Source of the DNA: Balneolales bacterium
GTDB taxonomy: Bacteria; Bacteroidota; Rhodothermia; Balneolales; Natronogracilivirgulaceae
Reading direction: 5' to 3'
NCBI GenBank assembly: GCA_007116685.1
Contig: SKIC01000298.1
Location: 1 to 13,550, forward strand
DNA length: 13,550 bases
Of this stretch, positions 1 to 9,074 are shown piece by piece. The position numbers and the translations under genes are program-made. The notes beneath the pieces are model-generated. The model ran no database searches and was not told the DNA's origin. It saw only the letters and a list, made by a program, of their open reading frames with translations. Each line of letters starts with the position of its first letter. The stretch's first letter is position 1.

Positions 1-3000
1 ACCGTCGCCATCAACTATTCTTAAGTGGCGATTTATTGAACAATGGTGGAGATGTTAGATTTACTAATTCTGGTAGTCCCAATTACACAAGTAATCCAAA
101 TCAAGGAACACTTGATGTTAATATGATTAGTACAAATGATGCTGAATTGGTTGCCAATGGTCTTACTCGTTTTAATAGATTAATTATCAATAAAGGGAAT
201 GACCCAACGTTTCAGGTGAGCGCTCGTTCAAATGATCCTACCAATTTCCAGCTTTATGGTAGGATAAATGAAGCTAATGGTTCCACAACTGGAGAATTTA
301 GTCCTCAAAATCCTGAAGTTAGAAAAGCCCTTTGGATCCGTAATGGTACACTTGAACTCCGTAATCAGATAGTTATTCCAACACTAACAGAGGGTGGTAA
401 CGATTTTTTTATTCCTGAAAATGCCCGACTAATTATTGATGGTGCAGAAGTTGCCTCAACTGCATCAACAGCTGGTAATGGTGGTATAACTATTATTGGT
501 GAATTTCGAATAATTTCAGGGGTTTTTCTTGGAAACAATAGTGCCGGAATTATTTATCGAGATGCTTCTACTATTTTTGTCGAGGGTGGGACAGTGCATG
601 TTTCACAATTACGGCAATCTCAAGTTGGAGAAGGCGATAATTTTGCTTCCTATATTCAAACTGGTGGCTTAGTAATCGTTGATGCTAGTGGACAGAATAG
701 TGAAACTCGAGCAAGATTTAGCAGTAATCAGCCTAATAATATCTTCCGTATGGAAGGCGGCACTTTGCGTGTGCAACAAGGAACAAACACTGGTGGAATC
801 GAGATTTTAAGTACCCCTGATAATGTGAATGTTACAGGTGGTACGGTAGAAGTTATTCCACAAGCGGGTACTGATCCTTTTAGAATCAACTCAACGGCAC
901 CTTTTTATAATTTAGTAATAGAAAACGGTAATCGAGATGTACGGCTGGATAATAACTTACAAGTTATTAATGATGTAACCATAAATAATAATGGAAACGA
1001 CTTAAATTTAAATGGAAATCAACTATCAATAGGTCGAAATTTTTTCTTGTCGGATGGCGCTGAGATTAACAGTAATGGTGGCGGGTTACGGTTTTTTGGC
1101 TCTGAAAATTCAGAATTATTTGTTGAAAGTACTGACTACGTATTGGAACTAAATACCTTTGAAGTAGAAAAGACATCAAGCACTCAGGAAGTTGTATTTG
1201 CGAGTCCACGTTCTGACGCTTGGGATGAATCTACCGATACATGGGCACAACCCAATGAGGTCATGATGATAGTTGATGGAGAGTTACGTCATATACGTGG
1301 CTTATTAGATAATTTTGATTTCACCATTGACGTAACGGGTGATGTTATTATCGGTGACCGAATTGGTCGTGATGATGTATCCAGAGGACGTGTGCACTTC
1401 ACAGGTAGTAATGAGCAAATAATTACGGTGCCACCAAGTCCGGAAGGTGCTCAGATTAATTTTATGCAAATTTTTAATTCTGAGGGTGTACGTCTGCAAG
1501 GTGGAAATATGTCAATTTTGAATGGTTTACTCATGAGAGAGGGGATATTCGATATTGGTACCAGTCAATTGAGTCTACTTTTTGAGCAAGAGATTTGGAT
1601 ATGGGCAGATCCATTTAGCGAAGACCTAATGATTCGTACTGCAGGTAATAACTCTGATGGTGGGGTAGCAAAATATTTTGGAGGCAATACTACTCATTTA
1701 TATCCTATAGGAGTAGGTAGTGAATATACGCCGGCCACAGTAACACTTACTGATTATTCAGATAGCGGTATTATACGTATTAACCCAGTGAATAGAGAGC
1801 TAGCTACTCTGAGTCCTGCAGCAGGTGATGCTCTTCAATATTATTGGAGAGTGCGACATCAGGGGTTTGATGATTTACCTAGTGTTAGTTACCTATTCAC
1901 GTATTCACAAAGTGCTGTGGATGGAAATGAGAGCAATTACGTAGCGGGTAAAGTAGTAGGAACGACACGAAGTATAGATGCAAATTTACCTGCTACGGGA
2001 GTAGATATCTCAGACAATATTATCACCTTTGATGGTGGAGGTACAGGTAGTTTTACTCTTGAAGAAGCATCATATACGGCTGCTGTAGAAGCCCGCTTTG
2101 GTGGTGATGTTACCATTTATTACACGCGCGGTATTGGCGATGGTGCTGGTAGAGCATGGAACAATGGGAATCATTGGTCTATTGCAACAAATTTGAATCC
2201 CGCATACGATCCGCATGACAGCCGGCAACCAGCAGCCGGTTCATTTCCACAAGCAGGTGATATAGCAGTTATTGGATGGGTACCTTATGATGACCCTAGT
2301 GCCACAGGAGGTATGCCACATGGTATAGCTGTGAATAATAGTGTACAATTTGCGGAAATTCAGTTTTCTCAGATGCTTGATGAATCAGGTAATCCTACTG
2401 CCCGTAGATATTTTAGAAATTTTCAATTTAGGCCAACGGTAGTTGTCAATCCAAATGGTGCACTAAGCGGAGATATCATTGCCGGAGAAGGGGCTTTTTG
2501 GCTCAGATCTACGGGTAGTAATCAAGTAGACCCAGACTTTTCTACCATTGACATAGGTGATTTTGTTGCGCAAGATTCATCTTATGTAATTTATGAAAGT
2601 ACTCAGAATAACTTTGTATATGATAATATCCCAGCTGAAGTCCCCAATATGCTGATCTCAGGTAATGGTTGGGGATCTCAAAATCGAGATTTTGAGATAA
2701 GTACAGATATAACTGTTCGTGGAAATTTTGAGCTATTAGGTGATGTAAATCTTATTCTGAGTTCGGGCGCCAACGGAGATTTTACCGTCTTAAGAGACCT
2801 CAGGTTATTTATGTCCAATGTGAATGGAAATAACAGTGGCGGCGGTGCATCTATAAGGTTTCCCAATGATGCTACACGTAATATCTCTGTAAGTGGTAAT
2901 TTAAGTATGATTAATACAGGGGCCGTAATTAGTGTAAGAAACCCTAATGCACCTGCAAATACACATACTTTAACTGTAGAAGGTAATATTATTCAAAATA

Positions 3001-6000
3001 CTGGCGGAGGTGGAGGGCTTACGTTCTTTACTAGCCCCACAGAGGATGTTATTGATTTGATTTTTACAGGTGGCAATAATCAACAATTTATACGTACAAG
3101 TGGTAATAATCCTATATTAAACAGAATCTTTGTTGATAAGGAGCAAGGCACCGAGATAGATATTCAGACGAACTTTACTCTTAACGGAAGCCCCGCCACT
3201 GCGGATAAACCCTTGGTTTTAACAAGTGGAGATCTAATTCTTAACAACTCCGGCATTGATATCACTATAAGTTCTGGTGGTCCTGGTTTTTCAATACCTT
3301 CATCTTCATCACTACATATAAATCAGGGTACAGTAAGAATTAGTGGTAATGATACCGGACTATTACTTGATGGCCTCGTTAGACTATCAAATGATAGTGC
3401 ACTTCTAATTGAAGGTGCCGGTCAAAATACCTTTATAGAATATTCGGGTTCAGGTAATGCTATTTTAGAAATTGAAGACGATGCTCAATTGGTTGTGGGC
3501 TCACAAGTTAGAAGGCAACTTCTGTCAAATGCCGGAATATTGAAATACAGACAATCCGGTGGTACCGTTACGGTAGGTACTCAAACTGCTCCACAAAATA
3601 ACAGAGGTGTCTTAGAGGTATTGAATAATGGTAGTGAATTTTCTTTTACTGGTGGTACGTTTTCTATAACTCGAGGGCATAACGCTACATCTTCTTCAAT
3701 AGCAGCCTTATTTTTAGAGCCAGAAGTATTTGAATTGTTTGAAGGTAGTGTGATTCAAATAGGAAACGATGATACACCCGCTAGTGAGGAAATAGAAGTT
3801 ACCATTCAGAATGCCGTTCAAAACTTTAGGGTTGCAGCTGGAGAAGCAGTTCTGAGAACCAGACCACTGGTTTTGAATGAAGATTTGATTGTGGATAGTG
3901 GCACAACCTTTAATGCTAATAACCTGAATGTAACCATTGCCGGTGACCTTGATATTCAAGGTTCACTAAATAATGGTACGAATACCTTTACATTTAATGG
4001 TATTGGTGTTCAGGAAATAGATGCTTCTGGAAATTTGGATTTTCATGACTTGGTAATAGATAAATCTTCCGGATCTGTAGACATAAACTCCGGTCACGAT
4101 ATAACTGTTGCCCGAGACTTACAATTATTGAGTGGTACTCTAAACGATGGTGGTCAAACTGTTTTTGTAAGCCGAAATATCACCAATAATGGTAACCATA
4201 TCGGTAATGGTGAAATACAGTTAAATGGTAGTTCATTACAGCAAATAAATGGGGCTGGTGAAGCTGTTTTCCGGAATCTAAATATTAATTCAGTTGAAGG
4301 AGTTTTAGTAAATACCAATACGAGAATTAACGGTAACCTAACTTTGTCTAATGGAGTGATGAACATGGGGAGTCGCTTGCTCACACTATCAGCAGATACT
4401 GATGTATTAGGCACTTTTGGAAACAACCGGATGATTCAACTGAGTGGTGCTTTAAATGATGAGGGCGTTCGCAGAGAATTTAACTCTGGTTCTGAATTGT
4501 TTACCTTTCCTATAGGTAGCGAGAATAAATACCGGCCCGTAACTTATGATATAGCCAACAATACCAGCCCTGGTACAATTACTATAAAAACGGTTAACAT
4601 TGAGCACCCATCGTATTCCGGTGAGGGAGATAATCGACTTCGATATTATTGGATTGTTAATTCAACCGGATTTGAAAATTTGGTCGCAACTCATACCTAT
4701 ACCTATGATCAGGATGATGTCATTGGAAATGAATCATTATACGTACCCGGTAGATTTGTGGATGGTGCATGGACACCCGAAGAAGGTTTCTCAGGCTCAA
4801 CTATACCACAAGGGAGCGTAGATACCGGTAATAATACCATTACCATTGAAGATGCTTCCTTTATCAGAGGTGAGTATACAGCTGCGGAAGCAGATGAATT
4901 AGGAGAGTTAGTGCCATATTTTAGCACTTCTTCCGGTAATTGGTCGGACGAAGTAAACTGGGTAGTGAATGATCCGGTTACCGGAGCCCCTGCTCCAAGG
5001 GCACCACTTGGTAATTCTGTTATTATACAAGAGGGGCACACAATAACAATGGATCAAGATCAAGCAATTGCGGCATCCGTAGAAATAAATGGTGTGTTAG
5101 ACCTTGAAGACACGGTAGGTCATATCTTTAGTAACATAACAGGAACCGGCGAAATCATCATACGAAGTGACGATATTCGATTTCCAGCGGGTAATATCAG
5201 TGAATTTTTAGGCAGCAATGGAGGCACAATCCGTTATGATTTCCCCGGGGATATTACGCTACCATCAGAAGTTACGACCTATAATCAACTAAGATTAACG
5301 GGCTCCGGTGAAAAAAGCCTACCTGCTACCAATCTTAGAGTGCTTGCAGATCTTCGTTTAGATGAAGGTACTTTGAACCTTAACAACAGAACTATTACTG
5401 TAGAAGGTGATTTTTTCAATAATACCGGAAATAGTAATGCTATTACAAGGTCACAAGAAGAGGTTTTAGGAAGAATTAGAATGCGTTCAGAACAAGCTCA
5501 AACTATTGGAGGCAGTACGGAAACTCGTTTCTGTAGACTTGAAGTTGATAATGCAGTTAATGTAACTATCAATCAAAATGTGTTTGTTGATTGTAATGTC
5601 ATTATGACACGCGGGCAAATGATAACCAATAATAGAGAGCTTATCCTTGATACTGAAACAGCAACAATCATAAACGAGGCACCTGGAAGAGATATCTTGG
5701 GTACGGTTACTTTGTCAGCTAGAAATGTTGGCTTTACTAGTAACAACATGGGTAATATCGGATTTTCGATTGCCTCTGGTCCGGATAATATTGGAAATGT
5801 TACTGTAGTAAGAACAAACCAAGCACGAACCGTATTTGGTAGCCAAAGTGTACAAAAAGTTTGGGATGTATCATCTGGTGCTGCACCATCTGGTGGACGA
5901 AATGTATCCCTAACCTGGCTTTCTTCCGATGACAATGGTGTTGATCCGGTTAACGCAGGCGTTTTCCGAAATAGTGGTAGCGGATGGGTTGGTCTTGGTG

Positions 6001-6659
6001 GAAATGTTACAGGGCGAACCATAACAGCTTCTACGAATAGTTTCTCTGAGTGGACAATTGCTGACGAAAGTGCACTTCCTGTTGAAATGGAACACTTTAA
6101 TGTGGTGTCCCGAGATGGATTTCCATTACTCGAGTGGGTAACGGCTACGGAGTATGAAAACTACGGTTATTACCTTGAGAGAAGTTTCCTTGGTTATGAA
6201 TCGGGTGTGGCAGATACCACTTGGACAGAAATTGCATTTATCGAGGGCCAAGGAACTACTTCACGGAGAACAGAATATTCCTTTGAAGACAGAGATATAG
6301 ACCAAGCCGGTGTTTATGTGTACAGAATTATTCAAATGGATTACGATGGTAGAACTGAAACATATGGTCCGCTAGAATTTTTCTACGATGCGCCAGAAAG
6401 GTTTGAGTTGTTCCATAATTATCCAAATCCATTTAATCCTGTAACAACTATACCATATAACGTTGCCAGAGAAGCAGATGTACGAATTGAAGTATTTGAT
6501 ATTCTCGGTAGAAGAGTTCAGGTTCTTGTGAATTCTACGATGGCTCCTGGTACGTATAATGTGCAGTTTAATGGGGCCAGATATGCCAGCGGTGTATACT
6601 TGATTAGAATGACTGCTGATGGGCAGCAGCATGTACGGAAAATGATGCTTATCAAGTAG
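1..6659 (+). CDS. Giant T9SS-secreted adhesin-like protein, 5' end truncated by the window
   Basis: The frame is open from the first complete codon (position 3, reading RRHQLFLSGDLLNNGGD) to TAG at 6657-6659. That gives 2,218 residues with no signal peptide, so the true N-terminus lies left of the window. Most of the protein is Asn/Gly/Thr-rich, with recurring short units of the type 'nGgtv.v', 'l.v.gdl.l..G.l.l' and 'f.nL.i'. This pattern is typical of long beta-solenoid-like surface proteins of Bacteroidota. Two copies of a larger module (YYW...GNES.YV.G) lie near 1620-2180 and 4430-4970. Each is followed by a G/N-x-W-S stretch (NHWS, GNWSDEVNW). The end is classical: a 'fSeWtIad' segment, LPVEMEHF (near 6075), a fibronectin-III-like stretch and a T9SS sorting domain. 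Known for the family: export across the outer membrane by T9SS and release or anchoring at the surface. Inferred: adhesion or matrix role; no ligand can be named. No catalytic motif was seen. Confidence 0.9.
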   Translation, partial: RRHQLFLSGDLLNNGGDVRFTNSGSPNYTSNPNQGTLDVNMISTNDAELVANGLTRFNRLIINKGNDPTFQVSARSNDPTNFQLYGRINEANGSTTGEFSPQNPEVRKALWIRNGTLELRNQIVIPTLTEGGNDFFIPENARLIIDGAEVASTASTAGNGGITIIGEFRIISGVFLGNNSAGIIYRDASTIFVEGGTVHVSQLRQSQVGEGDNFASYIQTGGLVIVDASGQNSETRARFSSNQPNNIFRMEGGTLRVQQGTNTGGIEILSTPDNVNVTGGTVEVIPQAGTDPFRINSTAPFYNLVIENGNRDVRLDNNLQVINDVTINNNGNDLNLNGNQLSIGRNFFLSDGAEINSNGGGLRFFGSENSELFVESTDYVLELNTFEVEKTSSTQEVVFASPRSDAWDESTDTWAQPNEVMMIVDGELRHIRGLLDNFDFTIDVTGDVIIGDRIGRDDVSRGRVHFTGSNEQIITVPPSPEGAQINFMQIFNSEGVRLQGGNMSILNGLLMREGIFDIGTSQLSLLFEQEIWIWADPFSEDLMIRTAGNNSDGGVAKYFGGNTTHLYPIGVGSEYTPATVTLTDYSDSGIIRINPVNRELATLSPAAGDALQYYWRVRHQGFDDLPSVSYLFTYSQSAVDGNESNYVAGKVVGTTRSIDANLPATGVDISDNIITFDGGGTGSFTLEEASYTAAVEARFGGDVTIYYTRGIGDGAGRAWNNGNHWSIATNLNPAYDPHDSRQPAAGSFPQAGDIAVIGWVPYDDPSATGGMPHGIAVNNSVQFAEIQFSQMLDESGNPTARRYFRNFQFRPTVVVNPNGALSGDIIAGEGAFWLRSTGSNQVDPDFSTIDIGDFVAQDSSYVIYESTQNNFVYDNIPAEVPNMLISGNGWGSQNRDFEISTDITVRGNFELLGDVNLILSSGANGDFTVLRDLRLFMSNVNGNNSGGGASIRFPNDATRNISVSGNLSMINTGAVISVRNPNAPANTHTLTVEGNIIQNTGGGGGLTFFTSPTEDVIDLIFTGGNNQQFIRTSGNNPILNRIFVDKEQGTEIDIQTNFTLNGSPATADKPLVLTSGDLILNNSGIDITISSGGPGFSIPSSSSLHINQGTVRISGNDTGLLLDGLVRLSNDSALLIEGAGQNTFIEYSGSGNAILEIEDDAQLVVGSQVRRQLLSNAGILKYRQSGGTVTVGTQTAPQNNRGVLEVLNNGSEFSFTGGTFSITRGHNATSSSIAALFLEPEVFELFEGSVIQIGNDDTPASEEIEVTIQNAVQNFRVAAGEAVLRTRPLVLNEDLIVDSGTTFNANNLNVTIAGDLDIQGSLNNGTNTFTFNGIGVQEIDASGNLDFHDLVIDKSSGSVDINSGHDITVARDLQLLSGTLNDGGQTVFVSRNITNNGNHIGNGEIQLNGSSLQQINGAGEAVFRNLNINSVEGVLVNTNTRINGNLTLSNGVMNMGSRLLTLSADTDVLGTFGNNRMIQLSGALNDEGVRREFNSGSELFTFPIGSENKYRPVTYDIANNTSPGTITIKTVNIEHPSYSGEGDNRLRYYWIVNSTGFENLVATHTYTYDQDDVIGNESLYVPGRFVDGAWTPEEGFSGSTIPQGSVDTGNNTITIEDASFIRGEYTAAEADELGELVPYFSTSSGNWSDEVNWVVNDPVTGAPAPRAPLGNSVIIQEGHTITMDQDQAIAASVEINGVLDLEDTVGHIFSNITGTGEIIIRSDDIRFPAGNISEFLGSNGGTIRYDFPGDITLPSEVTTYNQLRLTGSGEKSLPATNLRVLADLRLDEGTLNLNNRTITVEGDFFNNTGNSNAITRSQEEVLGRIRMRSEQAQTIGGSTETRFCRLEVDNAVNVTINQNVFVDCNVIMTRGQMITNNRELILDTETATIINEAPGRDILGTVTLSARNVGFTSNNMGNIGFSIASGPDNIGNVTVVRTNQARTVFGSQSVQKVWDVSSGAAPSGGRNVSLTWLSSDDNGVDPVNAGVFRNSGSGWVGLGGNVTGRTITASTNSFSEWTIADESALPVEMEHFNVVSRDGFPLLEWVTATEYENYGYYLERSFLGYESGVADTTWTEIAFIEGQGTTSRRTEYSFEDRDIDQAGVYVYRIIQMDYDGRTETYGPLEFFYDAPERFELFHNYPNPFNPVTTIPYNVAREADVRIEVFDILGRRVQVLVNSTMAPGTYNVQFNGARYASGVYLIRMTADGQQHVRKMMLIK
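1620..2180 (+). repeat. Internal module, copy A, of the T9SS adhesin
   Basis: This protein-level repeat matches the module at 4430-4970. Shared landmarks in order are a YPIG/FPIG motif followed by Y.P.T/V, then GD.L.YYW.V...GF..L, a YTY-like strand, V.GNES.YV.G..V and YTAA. It closes on a short Gly/Asn stretch with NHWS. It looks like an Ig-like beta module between two beta-solenoid segments. The boundaries are approximate. Confidence 0.75.
4430..4970 (+). repeat. Internal module, copy B, of the T9SS adhesin
   Basis: This is the second copy of the module at 1620-2180. It contains FPIGSENKYRPVTY (about 4504-4545), GDNRLRYYWIVNSTGFENL, VIGNESLYVPGRFV and YTAAEADELG, then GNWSDEVNW (about 4935-4965). 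It is followed by a 'VIIQEGHTITMDQDQA' strand pair that starts a new solenoid segment. The copies are clearly homologous as protein but well diverged, so the duplication is not recent. The boundaries are approximate. Confidence 0.75.
6393..6656 (+). other. T9SS C-terminal sorting domain (type A) coding segment
   Basis: The last ~88 residues start PERFELFHNYPNPFNPVTTI. They continue with a VRIEVFDILGRRV strand, GTYNVQFNGARYASGVYLIRM and a basic tail ending MMLIK. This order (NPFNP, DxLGR, L/V-x(4,8)-G-x-Y, ASGVY, K-x-x-L/V-x-K end) is the signature of the type A T9SS sorting domain. In this family the domain directs outer-membrane translocation and is usually cleaved at the surface. Confidence 0.95.
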
Positions 6660-6734
6660 TAAATCGCAGAAAATGTCCTTAAAAAGTGCTATCCTGATGA
6701 ATAGAAATAATTAGGTAGTATTTGGATATTTATA

Positions 6735-8624
6735 ATGCGTATACGATTACTTTTACTGTGCATAAGTATTTTATTTCTTGCATCGTGTAAATCTGTTTCT
6801 GATTCCTATTCTGTTCCGGAGGTTTCTGAAGAAAAATTAGCCCACATGCCTGAGTGGGCTAAGGATGCCATTTGGTATCAGATAATGGTGGAGCGCTTTA
6901 GAGATGGCGACCCAACAAATCAACCCAGTTTACGAACTATCGAAGGATCGTGGCCTCACGATAAACCGTCTACCTGGCAACCTTCTGTATGGACCAGCGA
7001 TTGGTATGCTCTGGCGGATTGGGAATTAGATTCCGGAAAGCCATTCTATGAGACCGTACACATGCGCCGTTATGGTGGCGATTTACAGGGTGTGATTGAT
7101 AAACTGGATTATCTGTCTGACTTAGGAATTACAGCAATTTATTTTAATCCGCTGAACAATTCACCGTCTATGCACAAATATGATCCAAGTTATTATCATC
7201 ACATTGATGTAAACTTCGGTCCGGATCCGGATGGAGATTTAGCATTAATTGCTACAGAAGACCCTGCCAATCCTGACACTTGGGTTTGGACATCCGCTGA
7301 TAAATTATTTCTTGAGTTAATACAAGAAGCCCGTCAACGAGAAATCAGAATAATCATGGATTTTTCCTGGAATCACACCGGTAGTGAGTTTTGGGCATGG
7401 CAAGATGTTCTCCAAAACCAATTGGATTCACCTTTTAGATATTGGTATGAAATAGAATCTTTTGATGATCCTGAAGCCGGAACTTCATTTTCTTACAGTG
7501 GCTGGGCAGGAGTGCCGGAACTGCCGGAATTTAAAAAAATCGGAGCCGGTGATTGGGTGCATGGTCAGCCCGTTCCCGGCGATTTACATCCGGAGGTAAA
7601 AGAACATATTTTTGCCGTGACACGCCGGTGGCTGGATCCCCACGGAAATGGTGATTTAAGCGCAGGAGTTGACGGCTTTCGACTCGATGTAGCAGAATTG
7701 ATCCCAATGGGTTTCTGGCGTGATTATCGTGCCTTCGTGCGCAGTATAAATCCCGAAGCCTATATGGTAGCCGAGTTATGGTGGGATGATTGGCCTGATG
7801 TGTTATTAGACCCCAGCCCGTGGTTAGATGCCAATGTCTTTGATGCAGCAATGAACTATCGGTGGTTTGTCCCTACCCGGTCGTGGTTTGCAGGCACAGA
7901 GATTCCAATACGGTATCCATCAGAAGTAGTGGCATATATTGACTCAGTTCATCAATACAATCCCACAACATGGCAGGGCTTGATGAATACCGCCGCTACT
8001 CACGATACGCCCAGAAATTTGACCTCATTATTCAATAAAACACAGTATAAATATCGGGCATTGCCGGCTCAAAACCCAGACTATAAAATCCATAAGCCGG
8101 ATGAGAAAACATATCAGGATTTGAAGCAATTATTACTTTTTCAATTCACCTTTAAAGGAGCGCCTCATATCTGGATGGGAGAGGAACTCGGTATGTGGGC
8201 GGCAGATGATCCTGATACGAGAAAGCCTTTATGGTGGCCTGATTTGGAATTTGAAGATGAGGTTTCGCATCCTTTGGGTAAAGAACGCCCGAGAGATACT
8301 GTTGCAATGAATGAGGAAATATTCTCCTATTACCAATCTTTGATATCTATCAGAAGGGAATTTCGATCACTTTCTCGAGGAGACTTAGACTTTTTCCTGA
8401 TTGATGATGACAGACAATTATTGGGTTTTAGCCGCTCTTACGAAAACGAGAAAGTTTATGTGCTTTTCAACAACAGTGATACTGAACAACAAATCACTTT
8501 CGATGAAGAGTTTGGTACCTTAATACAATTGATTGGTGCAGAACCCTCATATTCTGAATCTGAAAATAGTGTTAGTATCACTGTAGCAGCGAATAGCGGA
8601 GCTCTTTACTGGAGTAATCATTGA
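6735..8624 (+). CDS. Lipoprotein alpha-amylase family (GH13) glycoside hydrolase
   Basis: The 629-residue enzyme should hydrolyse alpha-glucan linkages (starch, maltodextrin or cyclodextrin class). A signal peptide (residues 1-17, MRIR then a hydrophobic stretch) ends in lipobox LASC with Cys18, so it is predicted to be a lipoprotein. The GH13 barrel starts near AIWYQIMVERFRDGD. YGGDLQGVIDKLDYL and AIYFNPLNNSPSMHKYDP resemble neopullulanase/cyclomaltodextrinase-like members. The conserved regions are all present: D209-FSW-N213-H214; GFRLD with R316 and nucleophile D318; VAEL with acid/base E347; H423-D424. A small beta-sandwich domain C ends the protein. The ATG at 6735 is chosen because it gives the complete signal peptide; its ribosome site is weak. 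It lies 75 nt after the adhesin stop, so co-transcription is possible. No SusC/SusD or sugar transporter is visible, and exact substrate cannot be read from sequence. Active, full-length enzyme expected. Confidence 0.95.
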   Translation: MRIRLLLLCISILFLASCKSVSDSYSVPEVSEEKLAHMPEWAKDAIWYQIMVERFRDGDPTNQPSLRTIEGSWPHDKPSTWQPSVWTSDWYALADWELDSGKPFYETVHMRRYGGDLQGVIDKLDYLSDLGITAIYFNPLNNSPSMHKYDPSYYHHIDVNFGPDPDGDLALIATEDPANPDTWVWTSADKLFLELIQEARQREIRIIMDFSWNHTGSEFWAWQDVLQNQLDSPFRYWYEIESFDDPEAGTSFSYSGWAGVPELPEFKKIGAGDWVHGQPVPGDLHPEVKEHIFAVTRRWLDPHGNGDLSAGVDGFRLDVAELIPMGFWRDYRAFVRSINPEAYMVAELWWDDWPDVLLDPSPWLDANVFDAAMNYRWFVPTRSWFAGTEIPIRYPSEVVAYIDSVHQYNPTTWQGLMNTAATHDTPRNLTSLFNKTQYKYRALPAQNPDYKIHKPDEKTYQDLKQLLLFQFTFKGAPHIWMGEELGMWAADDPDTRKPLWWPDLEFEDEVSHPLGKERPRDTVAMNEEIFSYYQSLISIRREFRSLSRGDLDFFLIDDDRQLLGFSRSYENEKVYVLFNNSDTEQQITFDEEFGTLIQLIGAEPSYSESENSVSITVAANSGALYWSNH

Positions 8625-8654
8625 TGTGTGTTTACTTACACCTCAAATTTTTGG
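8622..8654 (+). terminator. Possible terminator between convergent amylase and receiver genes
   Basis: TGATGTGT (8622-8629) can pair with ACACCTCA (8638-8645) in 7 of 8 positions across an 8-nt loop. On the + strand it is followed by AAATTTTT. The stem contains the TGA stop of the amylase and the complement of the TGA stop of the receiver gene on the other strand. The stem is GC-poor, so this is a weak prediction. It would serve the + strand best because only that side has a T tract. Confidence 0.35.
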
Positions 8655-9053
8655 GATAAATTTCGATAATTTGTCTTTAAGAGTCTCCAGAGTAGTAGGT
8701 TTTGCGATGATTTCATTTACGCCAAGTTCTATATAGCGCATCACACCTTCTATCTCCGTTTCAGCGGTAAGTGCCAGGATAGGTGTTTTCTTAACAAAAT
8801 CAGATTCATGTTCTCTGATTTCTTCGATGGCCTCAATACCTGTTTTTTTAGGCATGCTGATATCCATCAAAATCAGGTCTGGTTTCATTCTTTTGTATAA
8901 TGATACCGCTTCTTCACCATTATAAGCTTCCGACAATACAGCACCCGGGTACAATGTAGTAAGCATCGTGGTGGTTATTATCATGTTGTTTTTAATATCC
9001 TCAGCAATCAGAATACGTGGTTTTTTCACGTCTGCTGGCTTTTTTAATTTCAT
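8643..9053 (-). CDS. Stand-alone response regulator receiver (CheY-like), second of a pair
   Basis: The 136-residue protein is a single receiver domain with no output domain. A short basic N-terminal tail (MKLKKPADVKKP) precedes the domain. The acidic pocket is E18-D19, the phospho-acceptor is D64 (LILMDISMP), the switch Thr is T96 (ILALTAE) and the conserved lysine is K118-P119 (IIAKP). All residues needed for phosphorylation are present. Its gene lies 21 nt downstream of the paralogous receiver at 9075-9452 and is probably co-transcribed with it. Its ATG at 9053 has only a weak Shine-Dalgarno match. The TAL-A/E and 'DLILMD.SMP..tGIEA' features resemble receivers of hybrid histidine kinases, so a phosphorelay role is a fair inference. 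No kinase is encoded nearby, so the phosphodonor is unknown. Confidence 0.93.
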   Translation of the reverse strand: MKLKKPADVKKPRILIAEDIKNNMIITTTMLTTLYPGAVLSEAYNGEEAVSLYKRMKPDLILMDISMPKKTGIEAIEEIREHESDFVKKTPILALTAETEIEGVMRYIELGVNEIIAKPTTLETLKDKLSKFIPKI

Positions 9054-9074
9054 TAGACCGTCTATGTGTAAGGT

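Noticed and set aside
36..38. TTG as the start codon of the adhesin gene
   Set aside because: The frame is open upstream to the window edge, there is no ribosome site, and no signal peptide follows.
4709..5041. 110-residue open frame on the minus strand
   Set aside because: It lies opposite the conserved module B of the adhesin and has no recognisable protein features.
5573..6022. 149-residue open frame on the minus strand
   Set aside because: It lies fully opposite the T9SS adhesin gene. Its Pro/Ser/Thr-rich translation shows no family features, so it is a shadow of the real frame.
6716..6724. Bacteroidota-type -7 promoter box before the amylase (TAGTATTTG)
   Set aside because: It has three rather than two bases between TA and TTTG, and no TTTG lies at the expected upstream distance. 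The match is too weak to call.
7531..7851. 106-residue open frame on the minus strand
   Set aside because: It is antisense to the GH13 catalytic regions and its translation is basic and low in family features.
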